Below, one piece after another: positions 1 to 7,519 of a stretch of 24,119 nt of DNA (positions within the stretch are counted from its first letter, which is position 1; each line of letters starts with the position of its first letter). The position numbers and the translations under genes were made by a program. Below the pieces are notes generated by a model, which had not been told where the DNA came from, did no database searches, and saw only the letters and a program-made list of their open reading frames with translations. This DNA is from an uncultured Candidatus Melainabacteria bacterium. GTDB lineage: Bacteria > Cyanobacteriota > Vampirovibrionia > Gastranaerophilales > Gastranaerophilaceae. The DNA is taken from the NCBI GenBank assembly GCA_937895785.1, contig CALBKW010000092.1, forward strand, positions 1 to 24,119. The letters are read 5' to 3'.

Positions 1-613
1 AAGCTAAAACATAAACAATTGGAATACCCATCATTGCGTAAACTGGCATCATAGCACCTGAAGTACAAGCCATTGAACCAGCCATTGAAGCAAGTAATTC
101 TGAACGAGTTAATTTTGCCAAGTAAGGTTTAATCATAATTTGTGCTGTAACTTGACCTACAAATGCACTTGCTACGTTTGATAAAGCTTCTGCACCACTA
201 ACCTTCATTAGTTTGTTCATCGCTTTACCTAAAACAGTAACAACTCTTTGCATGATTCCGTAGTAGTAAAGGATGTTTACTATCATCATCATAAATACTG
301 TTGCACTGATTAATTGGAATGCAAATGGGATTGAACAACCAAACACTGTTCCCATTTGTTTATCATCTAGTAATGGACCATAAACGAATTTACCACCAAC
401 ATTAGCAAACTCTAAAAGTTTAACGATTACTTCACCTAACCATAAAAATATCTTTTGACCAACAGGCACCTTAAAAATAAAAATACCAAAAATGATTTGT
501 AGAGCTAAACCCACACCTACTGTTTTGTAGTTGATAGCCTTTCTGTTATTAGACAATGCAAATGCAATTGCTAACAAAATGACCATACCAATGATGCCAA
601 TAAAACGTTCCAT
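1..613 (-). CDS. Concentrative nucleoside transporter (CNT/NupC family), 3' end outside window
   Basis: Inner-membrane symporter of the CNT family, expected to import nucleosides with H+ or Na+. About 204 N-terminal residues are visible and the rest lies beyond the left edge. The start ATG (611-613 on the complement) follows a good GGAG site about 7 bases upstream. Visible features are an N-terminal pair of hydrophobic helices, a gate-like segment with IPFAFQLISATVF, and the family's substrate-loop region with ALSNVASAFVGQ followed by IKPYL and LTRSELLASMAGSMA. In well-studied members the loop reads GQTEAP or GQSE. Here it reads GQVTAQ (about residues 153-158), so the Glu that contacts the nucleoside in Vibrio CNT is replaced. 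The family call is firm; the substrate is not. It is divergent from the secreted protein at 700. Confidence 0.88.
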   Translation of the reverse strand, partial: MERFIGIIGMVILLAIAFALSNNRKAINYKTVGVGLALQIIFGIFIFKVPVGQKIFLWLGEVIVKLLEFANVGGKFVYGPLLDDKQMGTVFGCSIPFAFQLISATVFMMMIVNILYYYGIMQRVVTVLGKAMNKLMKVSGAEALSNVASAFVGQVTAQIMIKPYLAKLTRSELLASMAGSMACTSGAMMPVYAMMGIPIVYVLA

Positions 614-699
614 TACTTCTCCTTATAAAATAATAACTATATATCAATTGTACTAAAAAGGTAGTTAAAAAGTTTATTTTGTAAAAGGAATGTTTACAA

Positions 700-1890
700 A
701 TGGATTTATTTTTTAAAATAAATATAATAATTAGTATGGTTAGATGTAAACAACTTTTAGCAAGTGTTATATTAAGTTCATATTTTTTAAGCAGTGGATT
801 AGCATTAGCTGATACATTCCAAGGTCATGCAGAAATGTTTGACCAAAAGACCTTAGACCAATCAGAACTTTTTACTGGAAAAGTTGACATCATAGATCAA
901 AAAGATGTAATCAAAATGACCGTTTCGCAAGTTATTGACGGCAACATTTCAATTGAAGGCGACGAGTTTTTCGCAGAAGTTGTAAGTGACGTTTCAGGCG
1001 ATAGTGGTGTAATGCTTCCTAAAGGAACGATTGCCCACGGTATAATTAAGGAACAATCTGGAGCAAAACGACTTGGACGTAACGGCTACATAAGCCTTGA
1101 TTTTGACTACCTCGTAACCCCAGATGGCAGAGAAATTCCAATCGAAGGTAAAATGTCTACAAGAATGCACCCTGTTGTTGAAGCTGGTAAAATTGTAGCG
1201 CAAGACGTTGGTTACACAGCGGCTGGCGGTGTTGTTGGCGGATTTCTTGCTCTTAATTTGTTTGGTATAGAAGCTGCTATAGCATCACAAGGTTACACAG
1301 TTTTAGGTGGTGCAGCCGTTGGTGGTACCGTTGGCTTAGGCATGGCTTTGTGGCGCAAAGGTAAAGATGTTTTGATTGCTCCAGGGGACGAAATCAGGGT
1401 AAAAATAAACGGTAAACTAGAGCTTCCTGTTTACAAAGATACCGCATTAAAACAACACGAAATATTTTACCCAGGTTTGAAAGTGAAAATTACTAACATT
1501 GTTCACGAAAAAGACCCATTTGGAGAAGCGAATACAATCACATTAACAATCTCAATATCAAATCTAACAGACAAAACACTTTCTGGTATGGATTTGGCTT
1601 TGGTTAATGATTATAACAATGTTTTTCACCCATCAATTTTTGGTGATACAAACTTGATGTTCAAGCAAATTAAACCAGGGGACAGAGTCGCAGGCAGAAT
1701 TTCGTTCACGGTTGATAATATCAACCGAAGTTTTTGGTTAACATGTTATGATATTCGCTCTAAAAAGACATTAATGAAAATGTCAGTTGATAACGCATAC
1801 AAAAATGTGCCAGAAAAGGTTAAAAAGAAAAACGATAAACTAAAGCAAAAGCCAAACTACTACAAAGAACGCGACCCATTTGAAGTGTAG
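700..1890 (+). CDS. Secreted protein with VirB10/TrbI-like beta domain and C-terminal Ig-like domain
   Basis: Not recognised as a named gene. The N-terminus carries a signal peptide (residues about 17-37, ending SSGLALA before D38). The annotated start has an AAAGGAA site. An internal ATG at 736 would give a cleaner signal peptide but has no ribosome site. Residues about 85-245 follow the pattern of VirB10/TrbI-type beta domains: an opening GDEFFAEVVSDV, then LPKGTIAHG, then RLGRNGYISLDFDYLVTPDG and IPIEGK. A glycine-rich hydrophobic stretch (171-218) and a closing IAPGDEIRVKING follow. Residues about 257-365 look like a DUF4352-type immunoglobulin fold (ITLTISISNLTDKTLSG, then KPGDRVAGRISFTV). 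The tail is Lys-rich. No other secretion-system gene is nearby, so a conjugation or secretion role is not supported. It could be an envelope or surface protein. The family resemblance comes from pattern reading only. Confidence 0.6.
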   Translation: MDLFFKINIIISMVRCKQLLASVILSSYFLSSGLALADTFQGHAEMFDQKTLDQSELFTGKVDIIDQKDVIKMTVSQVIDGNISIEGDEFFAEVVSDVSGDSGVMLPKGTIAHGIIKEQSGAKRLGRNGYISLDFDYLVTPDGREIPIEGKMSTRMHPVVEAGKIVAQDVGYTAAGGVVGGFLALNLFGIEAAIASQGYTVLGGAAVGGTVGLGMALWRKGKDVLIAPGDEIRVKINGKLELPVYKDTALKQHEIFYPGLKVKITNIVHEKDPFGEANTITLTISISNLTDKTLSGMDLALVNDYNNVFHPSIFGDTNLMFKQIKPGDRVAGRISFTVDNINRSFWLTCYDIRSKKTLMKMSVDNAYKNVPEKVKKKNDKLKQKPNYYKERDPFEV

Positions 1891-1960
1891 TCATATCAAA
1901 TATCCTGCCATTTCGTGGTTTAAGTTTAGTAGATTTATGTGTAATTTGTTAGCTTATAAG

Positions 1961-2035
1961 ATGCTGAAACAAGTTCAGCATGACATAAGGGTTGTGTTTC
2001 TTTCAACGTCACCCTAATTTTATTTCAAGGTTGCA
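1961..2035. repeat. Palindromic intergenic repeat module, copy 1
   Basis: A perfect 8-bp inverted repeat (arms ATGCTGAA at 1961-1968 and TTCAGCAT at 1974-1981, loop ACAAG) is followed by GACAT. About 25 bases later comes a decayed second palindrome (GTCACCCT...AAGGTTGCAT, about 2009-2035). The same two-part arrangement, in the same order, occurs at 18873-18950. Both copies lie between the 3' ends of convergent genes, so the hairpins may also help end or protect transcripts. Confidence 0.7.
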
Positions 2036-2056
2036 TGGTTTACTTGGGAAAAGTAT

Positions 2057-2839
2057 CTATTTAATCCATTTTGCTTTTAGTTGGTTCAATGTACCATTTG
2101 ATTTTGAATTAGAGATAAAACCATCAAGTAATTCAAGAACTCGTGTACTTTCAGTACCTTTTCTTAATGCAATACCATAAGGTTCTTGTGTATATTTTTG
2201 ACTAATAGAAGTCAAGGAAGAATCTTTTAACTTATATCCCATTAAAACTGTGTCATCCATTGCAACTCCGTCGACAAGCCCTTGATTTAAAGCATCTACA
2301 GCTTCATCATAAGTTTTAAAGCCAGTAATTAAAGCGGCAGGAGCAACAGTTCTGACACCTTCATTTGCGGTTGTTCCAAAAACAACACCAATCTTTTTGG
2401 CTTTGAAATCATACAATGATTTAATTTTACTTGATTTTTTAACCAAAACTGTTTGACCTGCGATATAATAAGGTTCTGTAAAATCAACCATTGCCAAACG
2501 TGATGTATTTATTGTCATTGTAGCAATAATCATATCAGCTTGACCTGAATTTAGCATTGAAATTCTGTTTGCAGGTGTTACAGAAACAAATTCAACGGCA
2601 TTTTCATCACCCAATAATCTTGAAGCAATTTTCTTTGCTAAGTCAATCTCAAGACCAGTATAATTACCGTCTTTATCCTTCACGCTGAATGGAGGAATGT
2701 TATCTTTTACACCTACAACAATTTTTCCACGTTGTTGAATTACATCATACAAGTCCATTGGTTGTTGTTTTTTACCACATGCAACCGCAAAAACAGATAT
2801 TAAAATTATTATTAATAAGTTAGCTAAAATCTTTTTCAT
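2057..2839 (-). CDS. Polar amino-acid ABC transporter substrate-binding lipoprotein (SBP family 3)
   Basis: Extracytoplasmic solute-binding protein of the GlnH/FliY type (Pfam SBP_bac_3), which captures a polar amino acid for an ABC importer. Residues 1-21 form a lipoprotein signal with lipobox AVAC (Cys21 followed by Gly), so the protein should be membrane-anchored. The mature protein opens with DVIQQRGKIVVGVKDNIPPF and GLEIDLAKKIA. The ligand-binding segment TINTSRLAMVDFTEPYY contains the Arg that grips the alpha-carboxylate in this family. At 260 residues it is full length. No permease or ATPase gene is adjacent, so partners must lie elsewhere. Upstream of the ATG I see no Shine-Dalgarno site. 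The start is nevertheless fixed by the signal peptide. Confidence 0.9.
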   Translation of the reverse strand: MKKILANLLIIILISVFAVACGKKQQPMDLYDVIQQRGKIVVGVKDNIPPFSVKDKDGNYTGLEIDLAKKIASRLLGDENAVEFVSVTPANRISMLNSGQADMIIATMTINTSRLAMVDFTEPYYIAGQTVLVKKSSKIKSLYDFKAKKIGVVFGTTANEGVRTVAPAALITGFKTYDEAVDALNQGLVDGVAMDDTVLMGYKLKDSSLTSISQKYTQEPYGIALRKGTESTRVLELLDGFISNSKSNGTLNQLKAKWIK

Positions 2840-2889
2840 AATAATTTTAATAAAGCATAAATAATTTCATTTGTAAATCATTTTTGCTA

Positions 2890-2895
2890 TATAAT
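2890..2895 (+). promoter_or_regulatory. Candidate -10 box for dxr
   Basis: A perfect TATAAT lies 39 bases before the dxr ATG, in the 95-base divergent spacer. A TG at 2885-2886 just upstream may support an extended -10. No good -35 is seen at standard spacing. Confidence 0.5.
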
Positions 2896-2934
2896 GTAAA
2901 TACTCAAAATCACACATAGACACTAGGATTAATT

Positions 2935-4068
2935 ATGAAAAAGAAAATTAGTATTATTGGTTCAACAGGTTCTATCGGAACTCAATCTTTGGAAGTTATT
3001 GAAAAACTACAAGACAAATTTGAGATTATTGCGCTTGCTGGAGGTTCTAATGTTGAACTTTTGAACAAGCAAATAGAAAAATTCAGACCTAAATATGTTT
3101 GTTTAGGCAAGGAAAATAGCGAACTTAACACCCAAGGTGCAAAAGCACTTTATGGTGATGAAGGTTTACAAGAAATCTGCTCGAACAAAGAAAACGATAT
3201 TATTTTAGTTGCAGTATCAGGCAAAATTGGACTTAAACCAACACTTTCGGCTATTGCAAATGGCATTGACATCGCTCTTGCAAACAAAGAAACACTAGTT
3301 ATGGCTGGCGATATCGTTATGAAAAAAGCAAAAGAAGCGGGAGTTAAAATTTTGCCAGTAGATAGCGAACACTCTGCAATTTTCCAATGTATCCACGGAG
3401 AGTTAGAAAAGGTTGATAATTTAATCATCACAGCCTCTGGTGGTCCATTCTTACATAAATCTATTGATGAAATTAAGCATGCAACTGTCGAACAAGCCCT
3501 TGCACACCCTCGTTGGAACATGGGCAAAAAAATTACCGTTGACAGTGCAACACTTATGAATAAAGGGTTAGAAATTATTGAAGCTCACCACTTATTCGGC
3601 ATGGATTACAACCACATAAAAGTTGTGGTTCACCCACAAAGTTATGTTCACTCGGCAGTTGAATGGAAAGACGGTAGCATTATGGCTCAAATTGGCGTTC
3701 CAAGCATGCATATTCCAATTCAATACGCAATTTGCTATCCTGATAGACCAGAAGGTATCAAATCACGTAGTTTCAGTTTTGCTGATGCAGTTAAATTCGA
3801 TTTTCTAAAACCTGATTTTGAAAAGTTCCCTTGTATGGCGTTGGCTTATGAAGCTGGCAGAACAGGAGGAAGTGCAACAACTTGTATGAATGCAGCAAAT
3901 GAAGAAGCTGTTTACGCATTCTTAAACGGTAAAATTACACTTTACGACATCTACACAACTGTTGAAAAAATTTACCGCCAACACAAGGTCGTTAAAAATC
4001 CAGACATAGACGAAATCTTTGCCATTGACAAGGAAATTAGAGAAAAAACTAAAGAATTATTCAAATAA
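2935..4068 (+). CDS. dxr: 1-deoxy-D-xylulose 5-phosphate reductoisomerase
   Basis: Catalyses the NADPH-dependent rearrangement and reduction of DXP to 2-C-methyl-D-erythritol 4-phosphate, the committed step of the MEP isoprenoid pathway, in the cytosol. The NADPH-binding GSTGSIG motif is at residues 9-15. The metal-binding acids are in PVDSEHSAIFQC (D143, E145) and in VDSATLMNKGLEIIEAHHLF (E214). The flexible-loop HPRWNMG (191-197) and ASGGPF (168-172) are intact. The 377-residue length is slightly short but normal. AGGA lies about 7 bases before the ATG and a TATAAT is upstream. It is divergent from the amino-acid-binding lipoprotein and followed at once by a strong terminator, so it is probably a single-gene transcript. 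Presence of the MEP pathway fits a cyanobacterial relative. Confidence 0.97.
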   Translation: MKKKISIIGSTGSIGTQSLEVIEKLQDKFEIIALAGGSNVELLNKQIEKFRPKYVCLGKENSELNTQGAKALYGDEGLQEICSNKENDIILVAVSGKIGLKPTLSAIANGIDIALANKETLVMAGDIVMKKAKEAGVKILPVDSEHSAIFQCIHGELEKVDNLIITASGGPFLHKSIDEIKHATVEQALAHPRWNMGKKITVDSATLMNKGLEIIEAHHLFGMDYNHIKVVVHPQSYVHSAVEWKDGSIMAQIGVPSMHIPIQYAICYPDRPEGIKSRSFSFADAVKFDFLKPDFEKFPCMALAYEAGRTGGSATTCMNAANEEAVYAFLNGKITLYDIYTTVEKIYRQHKVVKNPDIDEIFAIDKEIREKTKELFK

Positions 4069-4087
4069 TAAAATATATTTTATATAT

Positions 4088-4125
4088 AGCGCGCCATTCG
4101 TCAAGACGAATGGCGCGCTTTTATT
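4088..4125 (+). terminator. Strong intrinsic terminator after dxr
   Basis: A perfect 15-bp inverted repeat (4088-4102 and 4105-4119, GC-rich core GCGCGCC/GGCGCGC) with a tiny AA centre is followed by TTTTATT. It begins 20 bases after the dxr stop codon. Confidence 0.93.
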
Positions 4126-4246
4126 AATTCAGAAATAATATTATTAACTTTTGTAACATAAATTGAACTAAACTCTAAAGATTTCTTGTTGACATGTCGA
4201 TGTATAAAATGTGAGAGATATGTGAAAAACCAAAAGGAGTATTGAT

Positions 4247-4426
4247 ATGAGACAAACTAATTATACAAGATTTAAAAATGCATTAGAAGAACAAAAAACA
4301 ATTAATTTCGTTAACTTGAAAAAAGATATCGAAACAATTAAATGCTTTATTGAAAAGACATTAGATATGGCATTAGAATCAACACAAACTACTGTTGAAC
4401 GTGACTATAATGTTTCTTCACTTTAA
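4247..4426 (+). CDS. Small hypothetical protein, 59 aa
   Basis: This short reading frame (ATG at 4247, TAA at 4424-4426) is preceded by one of the best ribosome sites in the window, AAAGGAG, 7 bases before the ATG. The product starts MRQTNYTRFKNALEEQ and continues with KKDIETIKCFIEKTLDMALE. It is charged, probably mostly helical, with one Cys and no signal peptide, membrane segment or recognisable domain. It sits alone between the dxr terminator and a set of three hairpins ending in a second terminator, so it is likely to be a self-contained transcript. An upstream TATAAA at 4203-4208 may be its -10 box, with only a weak -35. I do not recognise a family and assign no function. Support is translational (ribosome site, clean flanks), not homology. 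Confidence 0.62.
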   Translation: MRQTNYTRFKNALEEQKTINFVNLKKDIETIKCFIEKTLDMALESTQTTVERDYNVSSL

Positions 4427-4437
4427 AAATTAGCTAT

Positions 4438-4474
4438 TAGATTAGGGGTAATCTACCTTAAAAAGTTTAAGGTA
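4438..4474 (+). other. Two adjacent perfect hairpins downstream of the small ORF
   Basis: Hairpin 1 has arms TAGATTA (4438-4444) and TAATCTA (4449-4455) around a GGGG loop. Hairpin 2 has arms TACCTTAAA (4454-4462) and TTTAAGGTA (4466-4474) around AAG. They overlap by two bases, so they compete at the junction. The GGTA at 4471-4474 and the GGTA at 4447-4450 can both pair with TACC at 4454-4457. There is no U-run, so these are not ordinary terminators. Confidence 0.6.
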
Positions 4475-4478
4475 CACG

Positions 4479-4518
4479 AAAAACGCCGAGTTTCAACTGA
4501 AACTCGGCGTTTTTCTTT
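4479..4518. terminator. Bidirectional terminator between small ORF and glycine-zipper gene
   Basis: A perfect 17-bp inverted repeat (4479-4495 and 4498-4514) has a GC-rich core (CGCCGAG/CTCGGCG) bounded by AAAAA on one side and TTTTT on the other. The symmetric A and T runs let it end the small-ORF transcript on + and the convergent gene ending at 4535 on -. Confidence 0.92.
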
Positions 4519-4534
4519 ATTTTATATTTTGTTA

Positions 4535-5863
4535 TTAAGCTAAACCATTTGCTGCTGCCATAAAGTCTTTGTTATAGTAATCTAAAGCACTGTTGCTTGT
4601 GAAACTTGGAGTTGCTGTAGCTGTTGTTGTAAATGGGTTTGATGTGCCATATACGCTTTGAGCTGTTTGTGATTGAAGACCTTGGCTAGCTTGAGATTGC
4701 AATTGTTGAGGTCTTGCTTGAGTCATTGTTGCTGTTGAAGTACCTGAAGCAACTGAAGCTAAACTATTATATGCAATTCTTGAATCGCCATCAGTAACGC
4801 CTTCTTCATTTAATCTTTGAGAAGCTGCACCTACAACTTGGTTTAATACAGTGCCATTAGTTTGTGCTGCTTGAGCTAATTGTTGAGCTTGTCTTTCTTG
4901 AGCTAAAACCAATTCATCTTTACCAACAACGGCTTCAGCACCTTTTTTAGCTAATTTGCTACCTAAAGTACCACCGATTAATGAACAGATTGTACCAATA
5001 GCTGCGCCTGCAACTGCACCGATTGCTGTACCAGCACCAGGGATAATTGAACCGATTGCTGCACCGATTTTAGTACCTAAAGCTGCACCTGCAACCCAAC
5101 CACCAACTGAAGCTACTGTTTTAACTGCAGATTTACCAACTTGTTTCATACCAGCTTTAACGCCTAATTGTTTAAATGTTGGAACAACGTTTGTGATTGT
5201 TTCAGTAGCACCTTCAAGAACTAACATTGCAGGACCACCTTGTGATTTAAATGTGTTCCAGCATGCGCTTCCAACTTTGCTACCTGCTGCTGCTGTATTA
5301 ATTGCTGCTGAAGCTTTATTAAAACCTAAGAAATTTTTAGTTTTACCCCACCAGCCAGTTGCAGTTGTTGCTGCTTCTGTTGCTGCTGCTGCATTTGCTT
5401 TGCATAATAATTGGTTTGCTGTTGTATAAGCATGAGCAGAACCTGTTTGACCTAATGTTTCAGCAGCAATTTTTGCTTGGTTATATAAACCTTGAGTTGA
5501 TTGTGACATTGTTGCTAATTTTTCTGCTGATGGCATTGCTGCTAACAAATCTGCAGATGAAGTTGCATGTGTAACAGCGCTAATACCTTTTGTAAATGTA
5601 TCTTGAGTTCTATATAAGTTTGATAATTGTCTTGCTGCTTCTGCTTGAGATTTTAAAGTAGCTGCATAATTACCTTTATTATTTCTTAACCATTGAGCAC
5701 CTTGAACAACCAAGTTACCAGCGCAACCTGCCATTAAGTCAGAACCGTTAATTGTTGGTTGGTGTGAAATTGCAACACCTGTAGCATATTTTGCTAGGTT
5801 TTCTATATCTCGTGGTGAATAGTAAGTATTTCCTGTAAAGTTTACATTCACGTTGTTAGTCAT
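4535..5863 (-). CDS. Ala/Gln-rich protein with NFTG N-terminus and glycine-zipper hydrophobic region
   Basis: Unrecognised protein of 442 residues. It begins MTNNVNVNFTGNTYYSP, with no classical signal peptide. The NFTG motif (residues 8-11) also occurs at nearly the same distance from the start in the metallopeptidase-like protein at 17296. Residues about 60-205 are Ala/Thr/Ser/Gln-rich and probably helical. Residues 252-308 form a long glycine-zipper region (VAGAALGTKIGAAIGSII, then GAVAGAAIG, then LIGGTLGSKLAKKG), typical of peptides that insert into membranes or pack as Gly-x-x-x-Gly helices. The last 120 residues are Gln/Ser/Thr-rich and low in complexity. AGAGGAT lies about 9 bases before the ATG, so the gene is well translated in principle. 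A surface, effector or membrane-active role is possible but is inference only. Confidence 0.75.
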   Translation of the reverse strand: MTNNVNVNFTGNTYYSPRDIENLAKYATGVAISHQPTINGSDLMAGCAGNLVVQGAQWLRNNKGNYAATLKSQAEAARQLSNLYRTQDTFTKGISAVTHATSSADLLAAMPSAEKLATMSQSTQGLYNQAKIAAETLGQTGSAHAYTTANQLLCKANAAAATEAATTATGWWGKTKNFLGFNKASAAINTAAAGSKVGSACWNTFKSQGGPAMLVLEGATETITNVVPTFKQLGVKAGMKQVGKSAVKTVASVGGWVAGAALGTKIGAAIGSIIPGAGTAIGAVAGAAIGTICSLIGGTLGSKLAKKGAEAVVGKDELVLAQERQAQQLAQAAQTNGTVLNQVVGAASQRLNEEGVTDGDSRIAYNSLASVASGTSTATMTQARPQQLQSQASQGLQSQTAQSVYGTSNPFTTTATATPSFTSNSALDYYNKDFMAAANGLA

Positions 5864-5935
5864 TTTAATTAATCCTCTTTAAAACTCTCGTACTTATATA
5901 AAGTATTTTTTTCAAAAAAAATTGCCTTTTAGAAA

Positions 5936-5975
5936 AGAGGATTGTTAACTTTTGTTAACAATCCTCTCTTAGACT
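5936..5975 (-). terminator. Hairpin terminator after the phosphohexomutase gene
   Basis: A perfect 14-bp inverted repeat (5936-5949 and 5954-5967) with a four-base loop lies 22 bases past the stop of the gene ending at 5990 and upstream of the 5863 start. The tail on the - strand is only TTTCTAAAA, so it may be a leaky terminator that lets some transcription continue into the glycine-zipper gene. Confidence 0.7.
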
Positions 5976-5989
5976 TATTGTGAAATTAT

Positions 5990-7465
5990 TTATTTAGAAC
6001 TTTTTTCAATACATTTTTTAATTTGAGAAACCATTACATTTTCAAAACGTTCGCATTCTTCCTGAGTTTTAGCTTCAAAGCGAAGTGTAAAAACAGGTTC
6101 TGTGTTACTTTGGCGAATTAAAGCGAAACCACCGTCAAACACAACTCTCATACCATCTAGCGTAATAATGTCTTTAATTTCAGAGCCGAACATATCTTTG
6201 TTTTCATTAACATATTCTTTTAACATTTCTAATGCTGGCTTTTTCAATTCGTTCGGACATTCAAGACGAACTTCTTGGGATGTGAAAACTTTATCAAATG
6301 GAGTTAATAAGTCTTCTATTTTGAAACTTGGATTTTGTTGTTTATGTTTTGCAATAATTTCAATAATTCTGCAACCAGCATAAACTGCATCATCAAATCC
6401 ATAATATTTGTCTTTAAAGAATGTATGACCGCTCATTTCACCGCCCAATAAAGCGTTTGTTTCTTTCATTTTAGCTTTAATGTAGCCATGACCAGTCTTA
6501 CACATAATTGCGTTACCGCCTTCTTTGTTGATTGTATCAAATAGAACTTGTGAACATTTAACTTCTGATACGACAACTGGTTTAACGCCTGTACCTTCAT
6601 ATCTTTCGATTAAATCAAGCGCATATATTAATAATAATTTATCACCAGTCAGAGAACGACCTTGCGAGTCAATTACACCGATTCTATCGCTATCGCCGTC
6701 AAAAGCAATACCTAAATCAGCACCATTTTCAACAACTGCACGTTTAATATCTTTCAATGTCTTTTCATCACTTGGATTTGGGTGGTGATTTGGAAAATTG
6801 CCGTCTGGATTTGAATATAATTCAACTACATTACATCCGATTGAACGATAAAGAGCAGGTGCAACAATACCACCAGTACCGTTTGCACTATCAACTACAA
6901 CTTTAATACCTTCACCAATTCTTCCGAAGTTTAATTTCATAACTTCTATATAATCTGGAATTACATCATATTGCTTTTCTTGACCAAATGTGTGAGATAA
7001 CAATGATTCTTTAGAGATTGTTGCAACTAATTTCAATAATTCTTGAATTGGTTTTTCATCTAGCAATTGACCGTTGAATGTCATTTTTAGGCCGTTGTAT
7101 TGGCTTGGGTTATGGCTTGCTGTAACAATTAAAGCTCCGTCAATTTCATGCCCGTCAGTAACGTTATCATTAACACCTACAACATTTGAATAGTAACCAA
7201 TTGGAGTAGGAGCTAATCCTAAATCAACTACGTTTGCACCAGCAGAAGTCAATCCTTGAATAAGAGCTTTCGCTAGGGCTGGCGAGTGAGTTCTTGCATC
7301 TCTGCAAACTGTTAACCATAAATCTTTAGCTTCTTTTTCGTGAACTTGTGAAACATATCTTACATAAGCCTTACCAACAAAGAAATATAATTCTTCTGTT
7401 ACATCTTGTCCGTAAATACCTCTAATATCATTCTTTCCGAATGCGTTATCCCATTTTGTTAACAT
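5990..7465 (-). CDS. Phosphomannomutase / phosphoglucomutase
   Basis: Cytosolic alpha-D-phosphohexomutase that interconverts hexose 6- and 1-phosphates and supplies sugar nucleotides for surface polysaccharide. The phosphoserine loop TASHNPSQYNG contains Ser117. The Mg-binding loop is FDGDSDR (255-261), the sugar-recognition loop GGEMSGH (341-347), and the C-terminal phosphate-binding loop RQSNTEP is near residue 460. All four domains are present at 491 residues, the length usual for the ManB/AlgC group; bacterial GlmM is usually shorter. AAAGGAG precedes the ATG at a somewhat long spacing of about 11 bases. It is divergent from the ABC permease across only 54 bases. Mannose versus glucose preference cannot be read from sequence. 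Confidence 0.93.
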   Translation of the reverse strand: MLTKWDNAFGKNDIRGIYGQDVTEELYFFVGKAYVRYVSQVHEKEAKDLWLTVCRDARTHSPALAKALIQGLTSAGANVVDLGLAPTPIGYYSNVVGVNDNVTDGHEIDGALIVTASHNPSQYNGLKMTFNGQLLDEKPIQELLKLVATISKESLLSHTFGQEKQYDVIPDYIEVMKLNFGRIGEGIKVVVDSANGTGGIVAPALYRSIGCNVVELYSNPDGNFPNHHPNPSDEKTLKDIKRAVVENGADLGIAFDGDSDRIGVIDSQGRSLTGDKLLLIYALDLIERYEGTGVKPVVVSEVKCSQVLFDTINKEGGNAIMCKTGHGYIKAKMKETNALLGGEMSGHTFFKDKYYGFDDAVYAGCRIIEIIAKHKQQNPSFKIEDLLTPFDKVFTSQEVRLECPNELKKPALEMLKEYVNENKDMFGSEIKDIITLDGMRVVFDGGFALIRQSNTEPVFTLRFEAKTQEECERFENVMVSQIKKCIEKSSK

Positions 7466-7519
7466 TTAAATCTTTCTCCTTTTTTCTTATATAATATTAC
7501 CATAAATAACAGTGTTGTC
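7466..7519. promoter_or_regulatory. Compact divergent promoter region
   Basis: The 54-base spacer between two divergent starts contains TATAAT (7490-7495) for the + strand and overlapping AT-rich -10-like sequence for the - strand, beside the AGGAG of the - strand gene. The two promoters must overlap. No operator symmetry was seen. Confidence 0.4.

Noticed and set aside
4189..4194. Perfect TTGACA that could be the -35 of the small gene
   Set aside because: The nearest -10-like sequence (TATAAA at 4203) is only 8 bases away, and nothing resembling a -10 lies at 16-18 bases, so it does not make a usable promoter.
4956..5574. Long open frames on the + strand inside the glycine-zipper gene
   Set aside because: They are Pro/Ala/Leu-rich artefacts of the opposite strand's Ala- and Gln-rich codons and have no sensible domain or supported start.
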